From: Terriglobia bacterium
Lineage (GTDB): Bacteria > Acidobacteriota > Terriglobia > Bryobacterales > Bryobacteraceae
Assembly (NCBI GenBank): GCA_020073305.1
Contig: JAIQFK010000004.1
Coordinates: 248,001 to 312,000 of the forward strand
Direction of reading: 5' to 3'
DNA: 64,000 nucleotides
Under the pieces are notes generated by a model. That model made no database searches. It was not told the DNA's origin and saw only the letters and a program-made list of their open reading frames with translations. The position numbers and the translations under genes were made by a program. Each line of letters opens with the position of its first letter. Positions within the stretch are counted from its first letter, which is position 1. This document shows, one piece after another, positions 7,591-15,655 of the stretch.

Positions 7591-9810
7591 TCAGCTCTTG
7601 CGCAATTCGCGGTTCAAATCCTCGATCGCATCCGAGCGGCGCTCGCCTTCGAGGTCCTTTTCCAGCCTGCGCAGGGCGACGCCGACGACATCGCGGTGAT
7701 GTAGCCTGTGACCGAAATGGCCCTCACTCAACTTGAGCCATAGCTCGTGCAGGCGGTCGAGGTCTTCCGGCCAGAGCCGCGGCGGATGCGGCCCCAGGTT
7801 GACATACACGGAGGGTCTCTCGGGGCTGATGACCTCAAGGGAAAACGCGTGCCGCGGCTCCGGCAGACGCTCCCAGGCCTGGCCAATGCGGCGCGCCAGT
7901 TCTTCAGAATCCATGCGCGCCGAAACTCCGGTCACCAGCCGGGAGGCCTGGAGCTTCTGTGCGGTTTGTACCATCGGGTCGAAGAAATCGACACCCGGCA
8001 CCACGAGCAGGTCCACCGTTTTCCCTTGCTTCTCGGCCATGGTCACCACGCGGGAAAACAGTTCTTGCTCGTAATCCGAGAAAAGCTGGTTAGGCCCCAG
8101 CTCGTATTCGCCGGCGCCGGTTGAAACCGGCCGAACGGTCATCACTACAATGTCATGCCGCCGCACGTTGGTCTTTTGAAGAACCGTTTCTAGATGCGCC
8201 ATGTGACTGTAATCGCGGACCGCGACCAGTATGCATCCGGGCCGCGCATGAACGGTGTTCATGGCAATTTCCGGCCGCAGATCGAGATTGAACTCCTCAA
8301 GGCCAACTTTCTTTTCCTTGAGCTTCCTGGCGTTGATGCGCTCCGAGACTGTGAACAGCAGAAAGAACACCACGGTAAAGCTGATGCCCCAGATGGTCGC
8401 GATCCGTTTCGAGAACAGGTTGGCAATCGCCACCAGACCCAGCACAAGGGTGGTAAGCGCCAGTCCCACGGGCCATTCGCGGCCGGCAAAATGCAAGTTC
8501 AACGGCACTTTGTATTCCTGGTCGTGCCGGTGGTAGCGCAGCACCAGCACGCCCGCCCCCTTCAAGAAGAAGCTCCACACCACTCCGAAGGCATAAGCCT
8601 CGCCGAGCGTATACACGTTGCCGCGGCTGGCGAGGATCGTGGCAATCTGCAGAATCGTGATCAGGTTGATGATGCGAAACGTGGTCCCGAAACGCTTGTG
8701 CGGCTTGCGGAACCAGTCGAGCAGCACACCATCTTCAGCCACCCGGTTCATGACGCCGTTGGCGCCGATCATCGACGTGTTGACCGCGCCCGAAAGGATC
8801 AGGAACCCCACCGTGACCACAAAAATGTGGAACGCCAGGCGCAGCATGTAGGGGCCGGCCAGGTGCATGGCCAGGCCGCCCAGGAGGTTGTCGACATATT
8901 TGCCGCGCATCGCGTCGGGAATGATCATGCCGGCGAACACGGTGATGATTCCGGTGCATATTACCGCGTACCAGCAGACCAGGTTGCCGGTGCGCTTCAG
9001 GTTCTGCAATTTCGGATAGGCGATCTCGCGGTAGACCTGGGCCAAGGTTTCGAAACCGCTCATCGACAGCAGCGAGTGGCCGAACGCGATGATGATGGCG
9101 ATGGCCGGAATGGACGGCCAGAAGGTACCCTTGAACCAGCCGAGGCCGTCTTCGCTGAACTGCAGATTTTTCGGCACGGGCGCTGGCGGCAAGTGGCCCC
9201 CGTTGATGAGCAGACTGACGGGACACCAGATCAGGAACGCCACCACCATCACGGTGGTGATCTGCATAATGCGCAGCGCTTTGGAGCTGGACTCGTGGAT
9301 TCCTTTGATGTTGCTCCACCAGAAGTAGATGGTGACCGCAATGCTGAACCAGACGGCGAAACCGTTGGGGGAGACGCGAAAGTCCTCGTGCACCAGTTCG
9401 CTGATTTCGTTTAGCAGGCGTCCCAGATACTGTCCTGCGGTGACGACGCTGATGGGGCCCGTCAGGATGTAGTCGAAGATCAACGACGAGACCGAGAGCC
9501 GCGCCACAAACGGACCCATGGAGTCGCGCACCACGACATACACACCGCCGCGCACGAACATGCTGCTCGATTCCATGTAGACCGAGCGGACAGCAAAGCT
9601 GAACAGCATTACGCCCAGGATGAACCACGGAGCGCTTTTCCCAATGGCCTGCTCGGCAATCCCACCGGCGTAAAAAGCGGAGGAAGCGAGATCGCTTAGC
9701 ACGATCGCCGCCGCGCGCCAGAAAGAGATGAAGGAGAGGGCGACCGTCGTCGCGACTACGATTTTGGCGCTGGTTTGGCGGTCCGTAACCGGAGAAGGGA
9801 TGTCGGCCAT
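7591..9810 (-). CDS. APC-superfamily amino acid/polyamine permease with C-terminal Usp-like domain (paralog 2)
   Basis: About 739 residues from MADIPSPVTDRQ. Residues about 20-490 form an APC permease (about 12 membrane helices; FWRAAAIVLSDLASSAFYAGG at the first helix holds the family's unwound Gly-rich site). The soluble tail (about 510-739) begins GCILVAVRDYSH, a Usp-like fold, and ends with a conserved LGPHPPRLWPEDLDRL segment. It follows its paralog (stop at 9819) by 8 bases, so the two form an operon; an ORF start at 9879 would overlap that gene by 61 bases and is less likely. Substrate unknown. The tail may sense nucleotide or stress, as an inference from other Usp-transporter fusions. 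Confidence 0.85.
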   Translation of the reverse strand: MADIPSPVTDRQTSAKIVVATTVALSFISFWRAAAIVLSDLASSAFYAGGIAEQAIGKSAPWFILGVMLFSFAVRSVYMESSSMFVRGGVYVVVRDSMGPFVARLSVSSLIFDYILTGPISVVTAGQYLGRLLNEISELVHEDFRVSPNGFAVWFSIAVTIYFWWSNIKGIHESSSKALRIMQITTVMVVAFLIWCPVSLLINGGHLPPAPVPKNLQFSEDGLGWFKGTFWPSIPAIAIIIAFGHSLLSMSGFETLAQVYREIAYPKLQNLKRTGNLVCWYAVICTGIITVFAGMIIPDAMRGKYVDNLLGGLAMHLAGPYMLRLAFHIFVVTVGFLILSGAVNTSMIGANGVMNRVAEDGVLLDWFRKPHKRFGTTFRIINLITILQIATILASRGNVYTLGEAYAFGVVWSFFLKGAGVLVLRYHRHDQEYKVPLNLHFAGREWPVGLALTTLVLGLVAIANLFSKRIATIWGISFTVVFFLLFTVSERINARKLKEKKVGLEEFNLDLRPEIAMNTVHARPGCILVAVRDYSHMAHLETVLQKTNVRRHDIVVMTVRPVSTGAGEYELGPNQLFSDYEQELFSRVVTMAEKQGKTVDLLVVPGVDFFDPMVQTAQKLQASRLVTGVSARMDSEELARRIGQAWERLPEPRHAFSLEVISPERPSVYVNLGPHPPRLWPEDLDRLHELWLKLSEGHFGHRLHHRDVVGVALRRLEKDLEGERRSDAIEDLNRELRKS

Positions 9811-9818
9811 TCCGAGTA

Positions 9819-12098
9819 CTATTCTAAGACCTGGCGGCTTGGGGGCTCCGCCGTTGCTTCCGCCGAGGGAGTCTCCCATACCGGCGGCTGGCGGTGGCTC
9901 ACCTCACGCAATACGTCCGTGAGCACTTCCTCAGACTGTGCCGAACGCAACTGCTCCTCCATCCGGCGCAGCGCAACGCCCACGACATCGCGGTGGTGCA
10001 ATTTCGCGCCCGGTTCCCTTTCGCTCAACTCCAGCCAAAGTTGGTGGACCAGGTCTACGTCTTCGGGCCAAAGCCGCGGCGGGTGCGGGCCAAGATTGAA
10101 AAAGACGGAGCGCCCATTGTCGGTGACAATCTCCAGCGAAACAGAAGGGCGGGGGGCTGGCAACCGTTCCCAGGCTTGCCCCACAAGTTTCCCCTGCTCG
10201 GAAGGATCCATCTTCAGCGAGAGGCCCGTGACGATGCGCGCGGACTGGAGCCGCTGGGCCGTTTGCATCATGGCGTCGTAGGGATCCGTGCCCGGCACCA
10301 CCAGAAGATCGACGTGTTTGCCGGCCTTTTCGGCGAGGAAAACCACCTTGGTGAAGACATCCGTCTCGTCCGTGGCAAAAAGCTGGTCCGCCTCCAGTCC
10401 GTGCTCCCCCGAGCCGGCCTGTGTGACGCCGCGCACCGACAGCATCACGATATCGATCTTCTGGGTATCGGTCTTATCCAGAACCTTCTTGACGTGCAGG
10501 AGACGGTACGGATTGCGTACCGCCACCAACACGTTTCCTGGACGAACGTGGACCGACTCAGCCGAGAGATCCGTGCGGCTGTCAATCCGGAACTTCTCTT
10601 GCCCCGTTTCGTGGGCGGACTCCCTCTTGCGGTTGTAGCGTTCCGAGAGTTCGAAAATGGTGAAGAACGTTATGGTAAAGCACACCCCCGAGATGGTGGC
10701 GGCTTTCTTGGTCACCACGTTAATGCTGGCCAGGGTGAACAGCACTAGGGTGATCAATCCCAATCCCACAGGTATTTCCCGGCCTGCGATATGAAAGTTG
10801 AGCGGCACCTTCCATTCCCGGCCGCCCGGCTGTTTGTAGCGCAGCACCAACACGGATAGCCCCTTCATAGCGAAGCTCCAGACAACGCCGAACGCATACG
10901 CTTCGCCGAGTAGATAGACATCCCCGCGGCTGATCAGGATGGTAACCAATTGCAGGATTACGATCATGTTGATCAAACGGGACGTTGTACCGTACTTGGG
11001 GTGCGGATGCCGGAACCAGCCGGTCAGTACTCCGTCCTCAGCCACGCGGTTGAGCACGCCATTCGAGCCGAGAATCGCGGTATTGACAGCGCCGGACAGG
11101 ATCAAGGTTCCCACCAGCACGACAAAGCCATGGAACAGGAAACGGATCGAGATCGGGCCCACCAGGTACATCGAGAGGCCGCCGATCAGGTTTTCCAGAT
11201 ACTTGCCGCGGGTGGCGTCGGGAATGATCATCACCGCGAAGAACGAGACCAGCGACGTGAACAGCAGGCTATAAATGAAGATCACGAACCCGGCTTTCTC
11301 CAGGTTCTTCAGTTTGGGGTGCGCGATCTCGCGGTTCACCTGCGCCAGGCTTTCTTCGCCGCTCATGGCCAGCAGCGAATGTCCGAGGCCAATCAGAATC
11401 GCAATGAAAGTGATCTTGGGGGCGATCGTGCCTTGGAGCCAGCCAAGGCTCGTAGGATTAAACGTCAGGTTCGAAGCGCTCGGAAAGGGCACCGGCGCAA
11501 ATCCCTGCTTGAAGATGGTCAGCAAGCACCAGACGATCAGCATGACCACCATCACGGTAGTAACCTGCATAATGCGCAGCGCCTTCTGGCTGGATTCATG
11601 AATGCCGATGACGTTCTTGCGCCAGAAATAAATGGTTACACCGGCGGCGAAGATCGCGGAAAAAGCGCCCGGCGGCAAGTAGTGGTTGTAATGAAGGTAC
11701 TCCGCCCCTTCGTTGATCAAGCCTGCCAGGTACTGCCCCGCGGTGACCGCGCTGATGGGCCCGGTGAGGACGTAGTCGAACATCAAAGCAGAGACGGAAA
11801 ACTTGGCGAGCGTGGGCCCCATGGCCTCATGGACCACTTTGTATACGCCGCCCCGGACAAACATGCTGCAGCTCTCGATATAGATGGCCCGAACCGCATA
11901 GGAGAACAGCATGATGGCCAGGATGAACCAGGGAGCGGATTTGCCCACCGCGGTCTCGGCAATGCCTCCGGCATAGTAAGCCGACGAGGCGAGGTCGCTC
12001 AGGACAATGGCTGCTGCCCTCCAGAACGAGATGAAGGACAGCATGACGGTGGTTGCGACCACAACCTTGGTCGCATTCGACCGTTCGGGGATACTCAA
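9819..12098 (-). CDS. APC-superfamily permease with C-terminal Usp-like domain (paralog 1)
   Basis: 759 residues, collinear over the whole length with the next gene, including near-identical stretches such as SFISFWRAAAIVLSDLASSA and GPHPPRLWPED. About 12 membrane helices (residues about 10-480) and a cytosolic Usp-like tail beginning GNVLVAVRNPYRLL (about 520). Starts with TTG, supported by AAGGAG 8 bases upstream. First gene of the pair; the 263 bases upstream (12099-12361) must hold its promoter. The C-terminus runs about 20 residues beyond the paralog's and is Pro/Ala-rich. Exported or imported substrate is not deducible. Confidence 0.85.
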   Translation of the reverse strand: MSIPERSNATKVVVATTVMLSFISFWRAAAIVLSDLASSAYYAGGIAETAVGKSAPWFILAIMLFSYAVRAIYIESCSMFVRGGVYKVVHEAMGPTLAKFSVSALMFDYVLTGPISAVTAGQYLAGLINEGAEYLHYNHYLPPGAFSAIFAAGVTIYFWRKNVIGIHESSQKALRIMQVTTVMVVMLIVWCLLTIFKQGFAPVPFPSASNLTFNPTSLGWLQGTIAPKITFIAILIGLGHSLLAMSGEESLAQVNREIAHPKLKNLEKAGFVIFIYSLLFTSLVSFFAVMIIPDATRGKYLENLIGGLSMYLVGPISIRFLFHGFVVLVGTLILSGAVNTAILGSNGVLNRVAEDGVLTGWFRHPHPKYGTTSRLINMIVILQLVTILISRGDVYLLGEAYAFGVVWSFAMKGLSVLVLRYKQPGGREWKVPLNFHIAGREIPVGLGLITLVLFTLASINVVTKKAATISGVCFTITFFTIFELSERYNRKRESAHETGQEKFRIDSRTDLSAESVHVRPGNVLVAVRNPYRLLHVKKVLDKTDTQKIDIVMLSVRGVTQAGSGEHGLEADQLFATDETDVFTKVVFLAEKAGKHVDLLVVPGTDPYDAMMQTAQRLQSARIVTGLSLKMDPSEQGKLVGQAWERLPAPRPSVSLEIVTDNGRSVFFNLGPHPPRLWPEDVDLVHQLWLELSEREPGAKLHHRDVVGVALRRMEEQLRSAQSEEVLTDVLREVSHRQPPVWETPSAEATAEPPSRQVLE

Positions 12099-12361
12099 GC
12101 CAGGTGCTCCTTAATTTCCAGCCTGTGGGTCAGGATGGCTTTCAAATCTGCCTTCGAGGTCTACTGTCCGGATGGGGCTTGAAATTACCCGTCCACAACG
12201 CAGTGGACTGCGCCCGAATACGCGGTTCCCCCGTCTCGTAGCTGAGTTCGGCGATTTTCATCCTAGCATGACTGGGTAGCGGAGGATTGTATGACTGGGA
12301 TCCGGATGGGTGTTTGCGTCAAAAGTGGAAACTGAAGTCGCCGGTTATCATGAACCCGCAG
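12099..12361. other. Intergenic region upstream of the permease operon
   Basis: 263 bases between the GMC-cluster 3' end and the TTG start of the permease operon. It contains the AAGGAG ribosome site near 12108 on the minus strand. I see no ORF with credible composition, no strong hairpin and no convincing promoter hexamers on either strand. Confidence 0.5.
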
Positions 12362-12982
12362 CTAGGCGAACGGGCTGCGCTTCAGGGCGTACTGCAGCGC
12401 TTCTTCCGGTACATGGAATTCGCTCATGGCGCTGTTACCCATGTAGCCGAGATCTTTGATGCCGATGGGGCTCGTGTAATACGCATCCGTCACCAGGTTC
12501 CGCGCCCAACTGAAGAAGCGGATGCCCGGTGCGTTCTCCGGCGTTTCATTCTTCTTGTACGCGATCACGTCAAGCAATGCCACCTGCTGCTCGGGTTTGG
12601 CGTCGATGAAATCCACCGCATGGTGCTGCTGCATGTGGTGGTCCAGCCAGCCGAATCCACCGGTGAAGATCTGGGCGAGTTCCGGGCTGTTGCTGGCCAT
12701 GTAGTCGATCCATTCGGCAGCACCCGCCGCAAGGGCGCCGGGCGAATGATCATCGGCCGGAATAATCAAGTCGGACAGGCGCTGGAGTGTCTTGAATTCA
12801 TGCGCGGTGAAGCATTTGGGTGCGTACTCGCTTTTTGGGGCAGCGGTCTTCTCCTGTGCAACCGCCTCGTGCACATGTTGCGCCACTTGTGCGCTCACCA
12901 GGCCCGCGCGCGGCGCCGCCAGCGCCGCCGAAATGCCGAGATTGCGCAGCAGTTCGCGCCGCGACAACGGATTATCAGACAT
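12362..12982 (-). CDS. Gluconate 2-dehydrogenase subunit 3-family protein, Tat signal
   Basis: 206 residues with a twin-arginine leader (PLSRRELLRNLG, then an Ala-rich core ending VSAQ). The mature part (CFTAHEFKTLQRLSDLIIPADDHSPGALAAG onward) matches the small subunit of membrane-linked FAD sugar/alcohol dehydrogenases. Its ATG overlaps the end of the large-subunit gene by 8 bases (translational coupling). In related complexes the small subunit supplies the Tat signal for the pair. No cytochrome c subunit gene is adjacent, so the electron acceptor is unknown. Confidence 0.88.
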   Translation of the reverse strand: MSDNPLSRRELLRNLGISAALAAPRAGLVSAQVAQHVHEAVAQEKTAAPKSEYAPKCFTAHEFKTLQRLSDLIIPADDHSPGALAAGAAEWIDYMASNSPELAQIFTGGFGWLDHHMQQHHAVDFIDAKPEQQVALLDVIAYKKNETPENAPGIRFFSWARNLVTDAYYTSPIGIKDLGYMGNSAMSEFHVPEEALQYALKRSPFA

Positions 12983-14681
12983 TGCCTCTCCTCATCTCCT
13001 CGGCCAGATGTTCCGCCGTGCGCCAGGCCAGCGCCACGATACTCAGCGTGACGTTCTTGTCCGGATTGCCCAGGAAGGGAGCCGCGTCGGCCACAAAAAG
13101 ATTCTCGGCTTCGTGTGCCTGGCACCAGCGGTTAAGAGGCCCCTGCTTGGGATCCTCGTGCATGCGAACCGTGCCCGCTTCATGGATGATCTCGCCGCCA
13201 ATCGAAACCGCATCCACGCCGCGCTCCGGGATCTCCTTCTTTTCGGGCTTGCCGCCCATAGCCTCGATGAGGGCGGCGAACGTTTCGTGCATGTGGCGAA
13301 CCTGCTTGCTCTCGTGTTCGCTCCAGCGGAAATGGAACCGCAAGACCGGAATACCCCACTGATCGACCGTCGTGGGATCGATTTCGCAGTACGAGTTTGC
13401 GTTGGGAATCATCTCGCCCCGGCCGGAGAAGCCCACGAAGGCGCCATATTCTGCACGCATTTTCGACTTCAGGGCGCTGCCGTATCCTTCCTCGCCGTGG
13501 GCAAACCCAATTTGCGGCATATCGAACCCGCCACCGACCTCGATGTGATAGCCCCGCGGAAAGTCCTTCCTTTTGTCATCCAGCAGCCACCACGGGATGT
13601 AGACGTGCATCCCGTCGATCCCGTCGCAATTATGCCGCGGCAGATCCGCAAGCGCTGGAACAAAGCCGCCAAGATCGTAACCCGTGGTATCGGTCAGGTT
13701 GCGGCCCACCATGCCGGAATTATTGGCCAGCCCGTTGGGAAACCGTGTCGACTGGGAATTCAGCAGCAGTCGCGCCGACTCGCAGGCGCTGGCCGCCACT
13801 ACCGCTGCCCGGCAGCGGATCTTTTTTTCCGAGCGCGTAGCTTTCTCAACGTAGGAAACCGCCGTCACTCGTCCGGTATCATCGGTGATCAGCTTGCGCG
13901 CCATCGCCCCCGTGATGATTCTCAGCTTCCCGGTTTTCATCGCCGGAAAAATCATGGCCTGGCTGGAGCTGAACGCCGAAGCCGTCTGGCATCCGCGCCC
14001 GCATTGTCCGCAATAATGGCAGGCCGCGCGCCCGTGCACCGGCTTGGTCAGCATCGCCATGCGCGACGGAACACACGGCATATTCAGCTTCTGGCAGGCC
14101 TTCTGGATCAGCGTTTCATGGACGCGCGGCGCGACGGGCGGCAGGAACTTTCCGTCCGGCGCCGTTCGAAGTCCTTCCTTGGTGCCGGTGACTCCGATAA
14201 ACTCTTCCGCTTTGTCGTAGTAAGGCGACATCTCCTCGTACGACACCGGCCAGTCCGTCCCCAGTCCATCGAACGAGTACGGTTTGAAGTCGTAATCCGA
14301 GAAGCGCAGCGAGATGCGGCCATAGTGATTCGTGCGGCCGCCTATGATCCGCGACCGGAACCACCGGAACTTCGAATCCGGCGCAACGGTATACGGTTCG
14401 CCAGGGACATTCCAGTAGCCATTGGGAGCGGTGAAATATGAAAAACCCCACGGAGATTTCCCGAAATACCCCTCCGCATGCGGCCCCACGCCGCGATGAT
14501 CCACCTGGTAAGGCCAGACATGCTCCTTGAAATCCTTCGCGGGATTGAGCATTGGCCCGGCTTCCAGTAGCGTGACGTTGATGCCGAGATCGGTGAGGAC
14601 CTTCACCACCGTCCCGCCGCCGGCGCCCGAGCCGATCACAACTACATCGTGCACCTCGGGACTGCGCTGGATTTGGAGCAT
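12975..14681 (-). CDS. GMC-family FAD oxidoreductase (gluconate/sugar dehydrogenase large-subunit type)
   Basis: 568 residues. The N-terminal dinucleotide-binding fold is clear (VVVIGSGAGGGTVVKVL, about 14-30, closing Glu in VTLLEAG). GGRTNHYGR and the C-terminal NPDKNVTLSIVALAWRTAEHL are GMC signatures; a His-rich TVRMHEDP lies near the active site. A Cys-rich stretch CHYCGQCGRGCQ (about 215) is typical of this subgroup and resembles a metal or Fe-S motif. There is no signal peptide of its own; it probably travels folded with the Tat-tagged small subunit encoded next. Oxidises a sugar, polyol or sugar acid. Confidence 0.9.
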   Translation of the reverse strand: MLQIQRSPEVHDVVVIGSGAGGGTVVKVLTDLGINVTLLEAGPMLNPAKDFKEHVWPYQVDHRGVGPHAEGYFGKSPWGFSYFTAPNGYWNVPGEPYTVAPDSKFRWFRSRIIGGRTNHYGRISLRFSDYDFKPYSFDGLGTDWPVSYEEMSPYYDKAEEFIGVTGTKEGLRTAPDGKFLPPVAPRVHETLIQKACQKLNMPCVPSRMAMLTKPVHGRAACHYCGQCGRGCQTASAFSSSQAMIFPAMKTGKLRIITGAMARKLITDDTGRVTAVSYVEKATRSEKKIRCRAAVVAASACESARLLLNSQSTRFPNGLANNSGMVGRNLTDTTGYDLGGFVPALADLPRHNCDGIDGMHVYIPWWLLDDKRKDFPRGYHIEVGGGFDMPQIGFAHGEEGYGSALKSKMRAEYGAFVGFSGRGEMIPNANSYCEIDPTTVDQWGIPVLRFHFRWSEHESKQVRHMHETFAALIEAMGGKPEKKEIPERGVDAVSIGGEIIHEAGTVRMHEDPKQGPLNRWCQAHEAENLFVADAAPFLGNPDKNVTLSIVALAWRTAEHLAEEMRRGNV

Positions 14682-14727
14682 GAGTTCCCAAATATAGCAC
14701 CAGCGGCGGGGGTCGTTTCAGGCGAAA

Positions 14728-15177
14728 TCAGTATCTGAGCGGCGTGAACTCCTGGTTGTGCATCACCTTGACCAACCAGGCTCCGCGTTGCCGCGTGACG
14801 ATCCAACTGAGCAGTCCCTTACGAATCAGAATCTCCTTCCCATCCCACTCGAGGGCTCCCGTCATCTCCCACCGGATGTCCACCACGGCAATCTCCGGGC
14901 TCAGAAAACGCACCCTGATCTCACCAGGCTCAAGGTGGCTCTTCCTGAAGATGGTCTCGAAGATTTCGGCATGGTGGTCGTGGATGGCCTTGCGCCCGCG
15001 CACGGTTGTGCCGATCACGTTGGTCAGATCGGCATCGTCCGCATACACGCGCGTAAAGGCCCGGACGTCATGGCAGTTCCAGGCCGCAACCGCATCGAGC
15101 GCCAGTTGGCGGATCTGTGCTTCGTCAAGATCGATGGTGTCTTCGTGCGTCAGTTTGTAGGGTGTGGGTGCGGGCAT
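14728..15177 (-). CDS. SnoaL/NTF2-like family protein (SgcJ/EcaC type)
   Basis: About 149 residues forming a single cone-shaped NTF2-like domain: LALDAVAAWNCHDVRAFTRVYADDADLTN is the typical opening helix and first strand (cited in part), followed by VIGTTVRGRKAIHDHH and a C-terminal WLVKVMHNQEF. Family members are small enzymes or ligand-binding proteins, and the function here is unknown. The ATG at 15177 was chosen over the TTG 9 bases upstream because GGGAGG then has proper spacing (9 bases). Cytosolic, monocistronic, 46 bases upstream of the GMC gene on the same strand. Confidence 0.8.
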   Translation of the reverse strand: MPAPTPYKLTHEDTIDLDEAQIRQLALDAVAAWNCHDVRAFTRVYADDADLTNVIGTTVRGRKAIHDHHAEIFETIFRKSHLEPGEIRVRFLSPEIAVVDIRWEMTGALEWDGKEILIRKGLLSWIVTRQRGAWLVKVMHNQEFTPLRY

Positions 15178-15244
15178 TTTCCTCAACCTCCCATCGGAAT
15201 AACGCGTAAGGAAAGCCGGAAAAGGCTCAGGTGTTGCGGACTAC

Positions 15245-15253
15245 TGGTACAAT
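15245..15253 (+). promoter_or_regulatory. Extended -10 promoter element for ssrA
   Basis: TGGTACAAT fits an extended -10 (TGn plus a TATAAT-like hexamer) and ends 10 bases before the mature tmRNA 5' end. No good -35 is seen at 16-18 bases, which extended -10 promoters tolerate. A start site slightly upstream of the RNase P cleavage point fits. Confidence 0.5.
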
Positions 15254-15263
15254 AATAACAAGG

Positions 15264-15616
15264 GGGGGCGCAACGGATTCGACGGGATTGAATCGTTATG
15301 GAGAGGCGTGCCGGGTTCCGAGCTCCCGTTAAACGATCGGAAAAACACAACTGCCAATACGCAGTTTGCATACGCTGCTTAATTAATTAAGTAGCCGCTC
15401 CAGCCGCTGAGCCCGCGCGGCGGTGAGTGAGCGTCATTTTGCGGGATAGGCAGCAGGCTTCGGTCCGGAGCCGAGGGCCGAGATCAATCGGACTAGGTGG
15501 CGGCTGTTCTCGCCGGCTCTGACGGCCGCGACCGAATCATTCGAGCCGGATACGCATCGTAGTCTCTTCATGGCGGGCTTTCTCGGACGCGGGTTCAACT
15601 CCCGCCGCCTCCACCA
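15264..15616 (+). ncRNA. ssrA: tmRNA (transfer-messenger RNA)
   Basis: One-piece tmRNA of 353 bases. The 5' end GGGGGCG pairs with 3' CGCCTCC to form the 7-bp acceptor stem (one G-U), followed by ACCA, so the CCA is encoded. The conserved GGATTCGACGGG follows the 5' strand, and GGGTTCAACTCCC forms the T arm. The tag reading frame ends at TAA 15380-15382. Reading from GCC at 15353 gives ANTQFAYAA, with the protease-recognised hydrophobic tail; the resume codon is inferred. It rescues stalled ribosomes with SmpB. An opposite-strand ORF here is an artefact. Confidence 0.97.
15353..15382 (+). other. tmRNA tag-peptide reading frame
   Basis: GCC AAT ACG CAG TTT GCA TAC GCT GCT TAA encodes ANTQFAYAA. 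The frame is fixed by the stop and by the -AYAA tail; upstream codons AAC ACA ACT are also open, so the tag could be longer if resumption is earlier. Confidence 0.75.
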
Positions 15617-15655
15617 TACCTTGTTCTTCAGGCACAACCTTGGAAGGCTGACACC

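Noticed and set aside
8194-9414. 406-residue plus-strand ORF opposite the permease
   Set aside because: Antisense to a permease with clear helices; His/Gln/Asp-rich composition is typical of antisense frames.
12792-14441. 549-residue ORF on the plus strand opposite the GMC gene
   Set aside because: Antisense shadow in GC-rich DNA; the minus-strand gene has full family motifs, and this frame is Arg/His-rich with none.
15434-15637. Minus-strand ORF (MCLKNKVWWRRRELNPRPRK...) across ssrA
   Set aside because: Known translation artefact of the tmRNA 3' end; the sequence is the RNA itself.
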